Below, piece by piece: positions 1 through 6,556 of a stretch of DNA of 11,116 nucleotides; position 1 is the stretch's first letter; every line of letters starts with the position of its first letter. A program made the translations under genes and the position numbers. The notes under the pieces were generated by a model. It did no database searches, was not told where the DNA came from, and worked only from the letters and a program-made list of their open reading frames with translations. This stretch comes from UBA12078 sp964556955. Lineage in GTDB: Bacteria; Patescibacteriota; Dojkabacteria; SC72. The stretch covers positions 1-11,116 of the forward strand of contig CAZKXP010000022.1 of assembly GCA_964556955.1 (NCBI GenBank), read 5' to 3'.

Positions 1-634
1 AGTTTTTTTGCTTATAAATATCCTTACTTATTTGAGTAATGGTCGTTTTATCATACAAACTTTCAACTTCAGGATGTTTTTCTTCATTTTTTTCTATTTC
101 CTTATTTAGAGATTCTTGAATATCTTTCGTTTTCATTTTCAAACTCATATCAAGTTCTTTTTGTCTTAATGGATTATTTTTATCTGGATAATTTCTTTTG
201 GAATAATTTGGGAGCTGTTTTTTATATTCAGATATTATTTTCCAAAGTTTAGGACTTCTTATATCATCTTTAGTTGTGTTTCCAAAAATTCTTAAATATA
301 GCTCTTTTTCTTTTGTTGTTTCATTAAGCAACATTTTTACTTTTATTCTTTCATGATTAAAAACATAAACATTGCTTAAAATAATATTGTCCTCAAAAGT
401 TTCCATATCTTCTCTAGGCCAACCAGATTTTAAGGCTAATTCTAAGAGTTCTTTCTGATATTTTTTGTGTTTTGTTTTTGATTCCTGGATAGATATTTTC
501 CATTCTTCTATCTTTGAAACATCATTAATTGGAATTTTCCATTTATTTATGAAGTTTGAGAGAATACCTGCGTGTTTTAATTTAGCCAGTGCTTTATTAA
601 TAAGCGTTATTTTCTTTGTAATATCAATATCCAT
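1..634 (-). CDS. Hypothetical protein, C-terminus beyond window edge
   Basis: An open frame reads leftward from an ATG at 634 to the window edge without a stop, giving at least 211 residues. It begins MDIDITKKITLINKALAKLK and is rich in Lys, Glu, Ile and Asn, so it is probably soluble and mostly helical. A charged stretch toward the visible end (about residues 145-195) may form a coiled coil. I see no signal peptide, membrane segment or catalytic motif and do not recognise the family. The start is supported by a perfect TATAAT box at 647-642 that ends exactly 7 bases before the ATG, with no Shine-Dalgarno sequence, which suggests a leaderless transcript. It is divergent from the helix-turn-helix gene at 804. 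That the frame is coding is fairly sure; its function is unknown. Confidence 0.72.
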   Translation of the reverse strand, partial: MDIDITKKITLINKALAKLKHAGILSNFINKWKIPINDVSKIEEWKISIQESKTKHKKYQKELLELALKSGWPREDMETFEDNIILSNVYVFNHERIKVKMLLNETTKEKELYLRIFGNTTKDDIRSPKLWKIISEYKKQLPNYSKRNYPDKNNPLRQKELDMSLKMKTKDIQESLNKEIEKNEEKHPEVESLYDKTTITQISKDIYKQKN

Positions 635-641
635 TTAATCT

Positions 642-647
642 ATTATA
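642..647 (-). promoter_or_regulatory. -10 box of leaderless promoter for the left-edge gene
   Basis: The minus strand reads TATAAT, then the 7 bases AGATTAA, then the ATG at 634. With usual -10 spacing the transcript would begin at or next to the start codon. No good -35 hexamer lies 16-18 bases upstream; the nearest, TTGTGA, is about 20 bases away. The same arrangement recurs before the genes at 3005 and 9411. Confidence 0.6.
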
Positions 648-731
648 CCGCCATTTAATTCAGGGGTTCACAAGTTTGGTGTAAAAATAGGGTTGGTTAA
701 GTAATTCCTTGATAACTCACATATAAAAATG

Positions 732-756
732 AACATTTGTATTACTCAAAAATGTT
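732..756. repeat. Inverted repeat in divergent intergenic region, possible operator
   Basis: AACATTT (732-738) and AAATGTT (750-756) are perfect 7-base inverted arms with an 11-base spacer. The repeat lies about 50 bases upstream of the helix-turn-helix gene at 804 and 100 bases from the divergent gene start at 634. It could be the operator of a nearby DNA-binding protein. In such AT-rich DNA, chance is a real alternative. Confidence 0.3.
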
Positions 757-803
757 ATTATTTATCTGAAATAGCAAAAAGTTAACCATTACATAGCTAA
801 AAA

Positions 804-1166
804 ATGTCGCGATTTCTAGAAGACTTAAATATAAAACCAGAGTTTTTAAACTCCGGTATCTATTCACTCAAACAAAAGAAAGTAATCTCTAAAATCCTTT
901 ATGGTTTTGGTTGGGGTTCTCCGACCATCTCTAAATGGTTAAATATTTCCAAAGGGACTGTATTAAAAGCAAGTAAACAACCAACACCCAAAAATTTAAT
1001 TTCTTTTGAGCTGATGTTTAAAGAGGAGATTTTAAAGATAAATTGTCAAACAATCTATCAAATAAAACAGAGAATTATGGAATTAGTACCACAAGAAAAA
1101 GACATAACTAAATTAGTGACAGTAGGGGAATATTTTCAAAACTACAATCAAACAGTTTTTGGATAA
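804..1166 (+). CDS. Small helix-turn-helix-like protein
   Basis: A 120-residue protein, probably a DNA-binding regulator. Residues about 24-56 look like a helix-turn-helix: a helix over KQKKVISKILYGFG, then SPTISKWLNISKGTVLKA, which fits the 'choose element, then recognition helix' pattern seen in resolvase, transposase and Trp-repressor-type domains. The remaining 60 residues are amphipathic helix (IYQIKQRIMELVPQ) and may dimerise. There is no catalytic motif and the protein is too short for a recombinase. It begins with ATG and has no Shine-Dalgarno sequence. Its last 19 bases overlap the end of the convergent XRE gene, so the two could interfere with each other's expression. The fold assignment is inferred from the pattern only; no specific family is recognised. 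Confidence 0.6.
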   Translation: MSRFLEDLNIKPEFLNSGIYSLKQKKVISKILYGFGWGSPTISKWLNISKGTVLKASKQPTPKNLISFELMFKEEILKINCQTIYQIKQRIMELVPQEKDITKLVTVGEYFQNYNQTVFG

Positions 1167-1372
1167 ATTTCATCAACTTCTACTTTTAAAGCAGAAGCGA
1201 TTCTATACAAAGAAAATGAAGAAGGCAGTCTTTTTGAAGTCTCAATTAAATTGATGTAAGTTCTATAGAAACCACACATATCAGCCAATTCATCTTGGGT
1301 AATACCCTTGTCTTTTCTTATCCTTTTTATGTTTGACCCAATAATATCCAAAAATTTTGTTTTACTTAACAT
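1148..1372 (-). CDS. XRE-family transcriptional regulator, controller-protein-like
   Basis: A 74-residue single-domain helix-turn-helix protein of the Cro/C1 (XRE) family. The domain fills residues about 11-66. NIKRIRKDKGITQDELAD is the first half, and CGFYRTYINLIE is the recognition helix and its following turn. The Tyr-Arg-Thr-Tyr-Ile and Ile-Glu pattern, small size and lack of a second domain recall controller (C) proteins of restriction-modification systems, though phage-type or toxin-antitoxin regulators share it. A frame with TTG begins at 1375, but the ATG at 1372 is the more likely start. The gene ends in TGA, with a second in-frame stop two codons later. It is convergent with the gene at 804. 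No modification methylase is visible, so the restriction-modification link is only an analogy. Confidence 0.85.
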   Translation of the reverse strand: MLSKTKFLDIIGSNIKRIRKDKGITQDELADMCGFYRTYINLIETSKRLPSSFSLYRIASALKVEVDEIYPKTV

Positions 1373-1410
1373 CAAACCATTCTCTTCAAAATAGCACTAG
1401 AGATAAACGC

Positions 1411-1434
1411 ACTATTAGTAGAATTAGTTACTAA
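1411..1434. promoter_or_regulatory. Paired palindromes upstream of XRE gene, candidate operator
   Basis: ACTATTAGT (1411-1419) and TTAGTTACTAA (1424-1434) are two small odd-centred palindromes sharing the TTAGT/ACTAA half-site. Their centres are 14 bases apart and they lie about 40-60 bases upstream of the XRE start at 1372. Tandem palindromes of this sort are how small XRE and controller proteins usually bind in autoregulation. The repeats are seen; the binding is inferred. Confidence 0.35.
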
Positions 1435-1495
1435 ATCAGAGTAAAATTCCAAGTATATTAATAGTTAAGCCACATGAATATAGGATTAATTTAAA

Positions 1496-1642
1496 ATGAA
1501 AAAAACAAAAAAAGTATCAAGCACAATTGTTTACTGGGGATTAATATTAATTGCAATTCTTATTAACAAATTCTTTGGAGAATGGAACAATTTGTTTCTT
1601 AATATAATGATTGGTTATGCAGTAGTGGCAGCATTAAGTTAA
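1496..1642 (+). CDS. Small two-segment membrane protein
   Basis: A 48-residue frame starts MKKTKKVSSTIVYWGL and ends at TAA. It has a basic N-terminus, a hydrophobic stretch at about residues 11-25 (TIVYWGLILIAILIN) and a second at about 34-48 (LFLNIMIGYAVVAALS), joined by a short FGEWNN loop. The expected topology is two membrane segments with the N-terminus inside by the positive-inside rule. A TAGGAT box ends 9 bases before the ATG, and no Shine-Dalgarno sequence is seen. The gene lies 55 bases upstream of another membrane protein in the same direction and may belong with it. Function is unknown; coding status is inferred from the start, amino-acid pattern and position. Confidence 0.5.
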   Translation: MKKTKKVSSTIVYWGLILIAILINKFFGEWNNLFLNIMIGYAVVAALS

Positions 1643-1697
1643 AAATCCAACAATTAATATTTTGAATTTATAAAATATAAATAAGCGATTAAAAAAT

Positions 1698-2288
1698 ATG
1701 AAATTTTTTTATTTTCCAAATTCAGAAAATCTTAATGATCGCTGGTTTCATAGATTAATTTTTCCACTTTATAAAGTTTGTCTCATATTGTTTGCTATTG
1801 GTTTTTTGGGATATTTCTTAGTAAATTCAACAATTTTACTATTCACCATAATAAGGGCTAATTTAACAAGTGGAAGAGAATTAACATGGTGTGAGAGTTT
1901 TTTAGAAAAATATAACAATAATTACAATATTACATATTATTCATCTTTAAGTGAGGTCCAGGAGTCTGTTCTTATTAGTCTTCCAAAAGAAAAAGCAAGG
2001 AGTTACGCTGCCACTTTAAATGGTTGTCTGTATACAAATAAAGAAAATGATAATATCCATGCCTGGGCTTCAAACGAAAATAATAACAATCTTTATTCAC
2101 TTCAATATGTTCCGAAAATAAAAAGCCTTTTTATTAATTATTTATCAACCCTTGGTGTTTGTTTAATAATTTACGTCACATACGCTTTAATTCCAGGAAT
2201 CATTTATAGATATATTTTATATATAATTTATGGTAAAAAAATTGATAAATTACTTTCAAAAAAAACATTAGTAAATGAAAAAAAATAA
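1698..2288 (+). CDS. Membrane protein of unknown function, two hydrophobic anchors
   Basis: A 196-residue protein with a hydrophobic block at about residues 22-52 (one long or two short membrane segments) and another at about 147-178. Between them lie about 90 polar residues, rich in Asn, Tyr and Ser, that carry two cysteines (WCES, NGCLY). If both blocks cross once, this loop is outside the cell and the Cys pair could form a disulfide. The C-terminus is Lys-rich (KKIDKLLSKK), consistent with a cytoplasmic end. It overlaps the next gene by 14 bases, so the two are probably translated from one message and may act together at the envelope. I recognise no family or catalytic motif. Confidence 0.7.
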   Translation: MKFFYFPNSENLNDRWFHRLIFPLYKVCLILFAIGFLGYFLVNSTILLFTIIRANLTSGRELTWCESFLEKYNNNYNITYYSSLSEVQESVLISLPKEKARSYAATLNGCLYTNKENDNIHAWASNENNNNLYSLQYVPKIKSLFINYLSTLGVCLIIYVTYALIPGIIYRYILYIIYGKKIDKLLSKKTLVNEKK

Positions 2289-2943
2289 AGATATATTAAC
2301 AATAATTACTTTGGTTTTTATTATTAGTAGTTTAGGAATTTGGTGGTGGCAAAATAAAAATAATTCAACAATTGAAAAAGAAGAAAACAGTAAGGCTACT
2401 GAGTTAAATAACACCAAAACCGAAATTATTGAATATAAACAAAAAGATGTTCCTAAAAATAGCAAAAACGGGAGCTGTTGGACCGTATCAATCGCCTCAA
2501 GCAGCAAAATGGCTTGGAGGTGTTCTACTGACCACACAATTTATGACCCTTGTTTTGAAACTGATTCGGGACAAGTCGTTTGTGGAATAGATTTTGGAGA
2601 AGAAGATGCTTTTGAATTAAAATTAACTGAACCTCTACCAAAACAAAGGAATGACGAGACAAGAAGCCCATCATATTGGAAAATAGAACTTGAAAATGGA
2701 ATAGAGTGTTTTGTTTACACTGGCACGGCTGGGCTTTTAAATAATGAACTTGTTTATCATTATTGTACTGATAATGCTTATTTATTAAGTGGCATTGTAG
2801 ATGGAGAAGGGGGTGACGATAAAACACTCAATAAAGATAGTGAATATTGGAAAGCAAGGGTGGTATTTTGTCCGGAAAGCGATGAGTGTTATAGAAAGAC
2901 TTTGCCAGTAAAAGAAGTCAATGTGATAAAAGTTTGGGAATAA
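2275..2943 (+). CDS. Membrane-anchored exported protein, cysteine-rich
   Basis: A 222-residue protein with a short basic N-terminus, an uncleaved-looking hydrophobic anchor at residues 8-25 (LTIITLVFIISSLGIWWW) and a polar Lys/Glu/Asn linker. The folded domain starts near residue 66. It has eight cysteines, beginning with GSCWT (Cys68) and WRC (Cys83), then DPCF, VVCG, ECF, YCTD, FCPE and ECY, suggesting up to four disulfides outside the membrane. The order SCW...AWRC...IYDPCF...VVCG followed by a Leu-Thr-Glu-Pro-Leu-Pro segment resembles an uncharacterised surface-protein family I recall from actinobacteria and other bacteria, but I cannot name it. The start lies inside the end of the preceding membrane gene, implying cotranslation. 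A cell-surface role is inferred; no enzyme motif is seen. Confidence 0.72.
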   Translation: MKKNKDILTIITLVFIISSLGIWWWQNKNNSTIEKEENSKATELNNTKTEIIEYKQKDVPKNSKNGSCWTVSIASSSKMAWRCSTDHTIYDPCFETDSGQVVCGIDFGEEDAFELKLTEPLPKQRNDETRSPSYWKIELENGIECFVYTGTAGLLNNELVYHYCTDNAYLLSGIVDGEGGDDKTLNKDSEYWKARVVFCPESDECYRKTLPVKEVNVIKVWE

Positions 2944-2990
2944 TTTTCCCTGTGCAGAAAGTGTTAAAAAATAATAAGAAGAAAAGGTGG

Positions 2991-2996
2991 TAAAAT
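2991..2996 (+). promoter_or_regulatory. -10 box of probable leaderless promoter for KAP gene
   Basis: TAAAAT ends 8 bases before the ATG at 3005, and no Shine-Dalgarno sequence precedes the start. The spacing matches the TATAAT-to-ATG spacing seen before 634 and 9411. No convincing -35 hexamer is visible. Confidence 0.5.
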
Positions 2997-3004
2997 CAGC
3001 TTAA

Positions 3005-3241
3005 ATGAAGATTGATACTAAAAATGAAAATGATGTTGAAGTTTCATTTAATCTAATACCAGACGAACCACTTAATACTGACAAAAGGAATGAAATTAAA
3101 TTCGGACATGAATTAATAAGTAAAACTCTCAAACAAATCATTAATAAAACAGTAACTCCATTTTCAATTGGTTTATATGGAGGATGGGGCAGTGGAAAAA
3201 CAACCATAGTTGATTTACTAAAAGATACTTTACATGTATAG
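3005..3241 (+). CDS. N-terminal fragment of KAP NTPase (Walker A piece)
   Basis: The 78-residue piece before the amber codon. It carries the leader helix and the P-loop with Lys65-Thr66, then stops after LLKDTLHV. Alone it cannot hydrolyse ATP, because Walker B is downstream of the stop. If translated without read-through it would be a nonfunctional stub. The base next to the stop is A (TAG-A), followed by a run of seven A, but a slip there would not restore the frame because the downstream frame is unchanged. Confidence 0.7.
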   Translation: MKIDTKNENDVEVSFNLIPDEPLNTDKRNEIKFGHELISKTLKQIINKTVTPFSIGLYGGWGSGKTTIVDLLKDTLHV

Positions 3242-3709
3242 AAAAAAATCAACGTTGTTTATATAGATTTATGGAAGTTTGAAAACGATTCTTTAAGACG
3301 ACAAATTATTTTAAAAACTGCTGAAGAAATAAGCCCATTAAAATTTACTTCATTAAAAGAAAAAATTTATTTTTCTATTTCAGAAAATAAACAAAAAATA
3401 GCTTTCAATTGGAGAAAAATAGTAGTTTCAATCCTTTTATTTCTAACTAAAATCGGAGCGATAACATTACTAGTCAATATCTTTATAAAGGATTTATTAA
3501 CTTCATTATTATCGGCAATTACATCTAACTTTGCTGTTCAAGGAATCACGGATGGTTTCAAACATTTTGACAAGTCTTTATTTTTAAATGATGTTGTTAT
3601 AACAAGAGATAGGCTTTCTGAACCAGAGGAATTTGAATGCGAATTCAAAAAAATAATCAGAGGCAGTAGGAAGGAAAAAATCGTCTTTATTTTAGATAAT
3701 CTTGACCGT

Positions 3710-4639
3710 ATGTCTAGTGAAAAAGCAGTTGAAGTTTTATCTACAGTTAAAACATTTTTAGAAATACCAAAATGTATTTTTTTAATACCATGTGACGAAG
3801 ATGCTATTAAAAAACACATCTCTTCTGTCTACATTGCAAATAATTTTAAAAAAGGAAGTAATAAATATGCTGATGAATTTTTAAGGAAATTTTTTAATGC
3901 CACAATACGAATTCCAAAATTTGAAAATACGGAACTTAATGAATATACACAAAGTCTATTAAAAGAAACCGGTATCTCTGAATTAAAAACTGAAAACTCT
4001 AATTTGCTTTGGTTAATTAATTACACTTTTAGAAATAATCCTAGAGAAATTAAACAATTTATAAATACACTAGTTTCAACAATAGTTCTTATTAAGAATA
4101 GAATAGAAAAAGGTTTAATAGCAGATAAAGATATATTGAAAGAGAACTTACCGTTTTTTGCAAAAATTTTGATAATTAAACAAAAATTTCCTAAGATGTA
4201 CAAAAAATTTGAAGATGAAATTGTAAATTACACTGCTGATTGGAAAGATTTACAAGAATTATTTGAAAATAAAGGAAAAACTTTAAGAAAAGATAGAAAA
4301 ACAGTATGCGAATCAATTCAATTTATTGAAAAAACCTCATTGATTCTGCCTTACTCAAAAGATTTGTCTTTCTTTTTTACATATGCCCAATCAACAAATG
4401 AATTACAACTGCCAGGGTGGAACTCGTTTGTTAAAGCAGTGATTGATATGGATATGCTTACTGCAGAAACAATTGTAAGAAAATTTATTAAATCTGGTAA
4501 CTTAAATAAGTTTGACAGATTTTCACAACAATATTTGAGTGAAAATAGAATGAACCAAAATGCCTATTGGTTTATTTCAAGTTGTATAAACTTATTTCCC
4601 AAAATCAAGCAAATTCACATTCCAAATATGTCAATTTAA
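3710..4639 (+). CDS. C-terminal KAP NTPase fragment (after Walker B)
   Basis: The first ATG after the amber codon lies within the Walker B strand, in the residue after Asp-Asn-Leu-Asp-Arg, so initiation here gives a 309-residue product lacking Walker A and the Walker B aspartates. This start is therefore probably only the first available ATG, not a natural one; 156 open codons (3242-3709) precede it in frame. The body carries the KAP segment DEFLRKFFNATIRIP and the NPREIKQFIN motif, then a helical tail. It ends in TAA at 4637-4639, after which the same frame stays open into the next reading frame. Best read as part of the broken gene at 3005. Confidence 0.6.
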   Translation: MSSEKAVEVLSTVKTFLEIPKCIFLIPCDEDAIKKHISSVYIANNFKKGSNKYADEFLRKFFNATIRIPKFENTELNEYTQSLLKETGISELKTENSNLLWLINYTFRNNPREIKQFINTLVSTIVLIKNRIEKGLIADKDILKENLPFFAKILIIKQKFPKMYKKFEDEIVNYTADWKDLQELFENKGKTLRKDRKTVCESIQFIEKTSLILPYSKDLSFFFTYAQSTNELQLPGWNSFVKAVIDMDMLTAETIVRKFIKSGNLNKFDRFSQQYLSENRMNQNAYWFISSCINLFPKIKQIHIPNMSI

Positions 4640-4672
4640 TTTGTTATATCAATCCAATATATATTAGAAAAT

Positions 4673-5866
4673 TTGGAAGATGAAGAAATTTTCCCTATCA
4701 AAAAAACAATCAAATTATTAAAGAATCAAGTGCAAGTTGGTCAAAATGAAAAGTTAGCCAAAGCTTATATAGACATATTATCCAAACGAAAAAATAATTC
4801 TTATCCGAGTAATCATGCCATGAATATAATCCACACAGTTTTGACATATCCAACTTATTTTAAGAAATATAAAGATGAATTTTGTAAAACAATTACTAAT
4901 TCATATAACGAGCCACAATATGCTAATCTAATTTTTTCAACTAATAAAAAATCAGAGTTCATCACCGAAGAGTTTATTGATAATTTTTTAACCAGAATAG
5001 GTGAACCAAACATAAACGATAACACTGAATTAGAAGCGATTATTAGTTCTTTAATAAAAATAGAATTTAATAATAACTCTGTACTACTCAGAAAAGCAGC
5101 CGAAAAAATCAAAGAAATAGCCAGGATAGAAACCATGAGACAACCAGAAGAAAGAAGAGACAATATTGTTAAATTAGTAAAGAATTTTTATAAATCACAT
5201 ACTAATTGGGCTAACGAACTAGATATTGATTTTAAAAAAGATAATATTGATTATCTATCAAGTCAGTTAGTTAAGTGGTTTGGACAATGTCAATCTTGGA
5301 AAGAAAAATTAACTATGTTTAGAGCGGCTTTAGTCTTATTGGAAATTAGTAATGAAGTAGATTCAATAAAACAAAATCTAATCAATCCATTTATTAAAAG
5401 TATTCCTGATGATATTTTTTCAAAATTAAAAGACACAGAAATTAAACTAATCGTTTCTGATTATATTGAGTCAATAAAATTGAACGCTTCTCAAAACTAT
5501 AGTATTTTTAAAAAAATCTATCCGTACATAGACAGCAATACTGCAGAAGAAATCCTTACACGAATAATAGATACAGATATCAATAATGCTCTTCTATCCA
5601 TAGAAGAAATTTTTAAATATAAAATATCAGAAAAAGTTAATGATATTTTAAATAAATTGTACGGAGTAATATCCAATTTAAATCTAGAACAGAAGAATAA
5701 AATATTTAACATTTCACATAAACTAAGATGTGGTGACGATGTTGACATTGTCAACAAATTTTTTGATGAACTTCTAAAAACAAAAACTGATATTAATGTA
5801 AAAAAATATTTAAACAAACCAAAGCTTTTTAGTCCGTCACAAATAAAAGATTTATTATCCCAATGA
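4673..5866 (+). CDS. Helical protein, probable C-terminal part of the KAP protein
   Basis: A 397-residue frame with a TTG start at 4673, no Shine-Dalgarno sequence and no ATG until about residue 50. It is in the same frame as the KAP gene. The 11 codons between the TAA at 4637-4639 and the TTG are open and helical-looking (FVISIQYILENL), so this is plausibly the C-terminal region of one 953-codon protein with two internal stops. The sequence is nearly all amphipathic helix rich in Lys, Asn, Ile and Glu, like a helical-repeat or scaffold domain. I see no catalytic motif or membrane segment. It ends in TGA overlapping the ATG of the next gene. Alternatively it is a separate gene starting at TTG. 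Function is unknown; a sensing or partner-binding extension is inferred. Confidence 0.65.
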   Translation: MEDEEIFPIKKTIKLLKNQVQVGQNEKLAKAYIDILSKRKNNSYPSNHAMNIIHTVLTYPTYFKKYKDEFCKTITNSYNEPQYANLIFSTNKKSEFITEEFIDNFLTRIGEPNINDNTELEAIISSLIKIEFNNNSVLLRKAAEKIKEIARIETMRQPEERRDNIVKLVKNFYKSHTNWANELDIDFKKDNIDYLSSQLVKWFGQCQSWKEKLTMFRAALVLLEISNEVDSIKQNLINPFIKSIPDDIFSKLKDTEIKLIVSDYIESIKLNASQNYSIFKKIYPYIDSNTAEEILTRIIDTDINNALLSIEEIFKYKISEKVNDILNKLYGVISNLNLEQKNKIFNISHKLRCGDDVDIVNKFFDELLKTKTDINVKKYLNKPKLFSPSQIKDLLSQ

Positions 5867-6381
5867 AATCTTTAACAGATATCATTTTAAGAATGCAACC
5901 TTACCCCAAGGAGCTGAAAGAATTTTGTAACATTAATAAAAATTTCGCCCAAGCATTAAAAACTACACATCCGGAAAAATTTATTTCACTTGGAGCTGTT
6001 ATTGTTTCGCATTGTCCACTTGTTCCCGATGACGAAATAATTGGATTTCTAGTTTATGCTTACGGTAAAAATCCTAAATTTAAACAAGATTTTATTGTTA
6101 ATGTTGGAGGTAAAAGGCAAGAATTCGTGATTTATACAAGATTTTCCGGTATTACAAAAAATAAATATATCAAAGATATTTCTCATTTTTACCAAAAATA
6201 TTCTACTTATTCAAAAGACTCTCATCACCCAAAATTTGAAAATTTACCAGATGTGATAAAACCAAGAGCTTTAAAATCAATTGAACTTGCAGAGAGGATA
6301 AAAAAAATGGGTTTAAGGCAGAAACTAACAAATGAGGAGTATTTAAAATTTGATTTAGAACTTAAAAAATTAGGTTTATAA
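5863..6381 (+). CDS. Hypothetical protein, partner of the KAP gene
   Basis: A 172-residue protein whose ATG overlaps the preceding TGA (ATGA), so it is translationally coupled to the KAP-associated frame. It begins MKSLTDIILRMQPYPKELK. A mixed alpha/beta centre (FISLGAVIVSHCPLVPDDE, then EFVIYTRFSG) is followed by a charged helical tail. There is no signal peptide, no membrane segment, and no nuclease or NTPase motif I can name. A small coupled gene next to a KAP NTPase is the layout of several two-gene defence systems, where the small protein is effector or specificity factor; that role here is inferred from position only. Its intact frame beside a gene with two stops argues that the locus decayed only recently or is still expressed. 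Confidence 0.65.
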   Translation: MKSLTDIILRMQPYPKELKEFCNINKNFAQALKTTHPEKFISLGAVIVSHCPLVPDDEIIGFLVYAYGKNPKFKQDFIVNVGGKRQEFVIYTRFSGITKNKYIKDISHFYQKYSTYSKDSHHPKFENLPDVIKPRALKSIELAERIKKMGLRQKLTNEEYLKFDLELKKLGL

Positions 6382-6556
6382 TCATTAAAAATGAATTTTC
6401 TAAATGGGTAGTCCTGTTCTGAATCCGTTCCATTGAGCGAGCATCTTGGACTAGAACTATTTTTTGAATCTGAATTAAGTTCTAACTTTTTATTACCCCT
6501 GCTGGACAGAAGAACTTCTAATTTAATTGGTTGCCAAATTTTTTTTTAGTTATATC
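6382..6556. other. Structured intergenic region upstream of the ars operon
   Basis: No gene with a start codon is seen here. The stretch 6405-6515 is less AT-rich than its surroundings and holds three inverted pairs: TAGTCC/GGACTA (6409-6414 with 6448-6453), TAGAACT/AGTTCTA (6452-6458 with 6478-6484) and AAGTTCT/AGAACTT (6477-6483 with 6511-6517). The last two share an arm and cannot form together. TTGG-TTG-CCAA at 6527-6537, followed by nine T, may be a weak terminator. Just after the upstream stop, TCATT-AAA-AATGA (6382-6394) is another weak hairpin. The minus strand is open from 6545 leftward through the whole region but has no start. Confidence 0.4.
6527..6556 (+). promoter_or_regulatory. 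Candidate ars operon promoter
   Basis: TTGGTT (6527-6532) and TATATC (6551-6556) form -35 and -10 candidates with an 18-base spacer. The start of transcription would fall near 6562-6564, immediately before the second possible start codon (6565). No Shine-Dalgarno sequence precedes either ATG, so leaderless translation is likely. Both hexamers are only partial matches. Confidence 0.4.

Larger units (their letters stand above)
3005..4639 (+). pseudogene. KAP-family P-loop NTPase interrupted by an in-frame TAG
   Basis: Read from ATG 3005, one frame holds a whole KAP NTPase apart from TAG at codon 79 (3239-3241). Walker A is residues 59-66 (GGWGSGKT). Directly after the stop comes KKINVVYIDLWKFEND, the usual KAP strand with its aromatic-Trp-Lys segment. 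Hydrophobic segments at about 139-161 and 164-180 match the membrane insertion known between Walker A and B in this family. Walker B is residues 226-235 (KIVFILDNLD, then Arg). NPREIKQFIN near codon 350 is the conserved arginine region ending the NTPase. KAP NTPases are membrane-associated ATPases, some acting in phage exclusion. No base is gained or lost, so the lesion is a point nonsense change, a sequencing error, or a read-through codon. Only 3005-3241 and 3710-4639 have ordinary start codons. Confidence 0.85.

Noticed and set aside
2268..2827. Two minus-strand open frames opposite the cysteine-rich exported gene
   Set aside because: They lie wholly opposite a credible coding frame, have no promoter or recognisable domain, and their composition is what the reverse of AT-rich coding sequence gives. 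Treated as shadows.
3229..3260. Programmed frameshift at the seven-A run just after the amber codon
   Set aside because: The reading frame before and after the stop is the same, so a slip would destroy rather than restore the product.
3001..5817. Several minus-strand frames of 60-102 codons opposite the KAP region
   Set aside because: All are opposite a recognisable KAP frame or its helical extension, share no order or spacing with one another, and show no family motif.
5864..5866. Recoding of TGA as glycine, known in some CPR lineages
   Set aside because: Conserved glycines in Walker A and permease motifs use GGN codons, no in-frame TGA interrupts any conserved domain, and the two TGA codons here are at natural gene ends.
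6382..6556. tRNA or integron attC-type site in the structured intergenic region
   Set aside because: No cloverleaf with a T-loop consensus could be drawn, and the attC core GTTRRRY/RYYYAAC pairing was not found, so only a generic structured element is reported.
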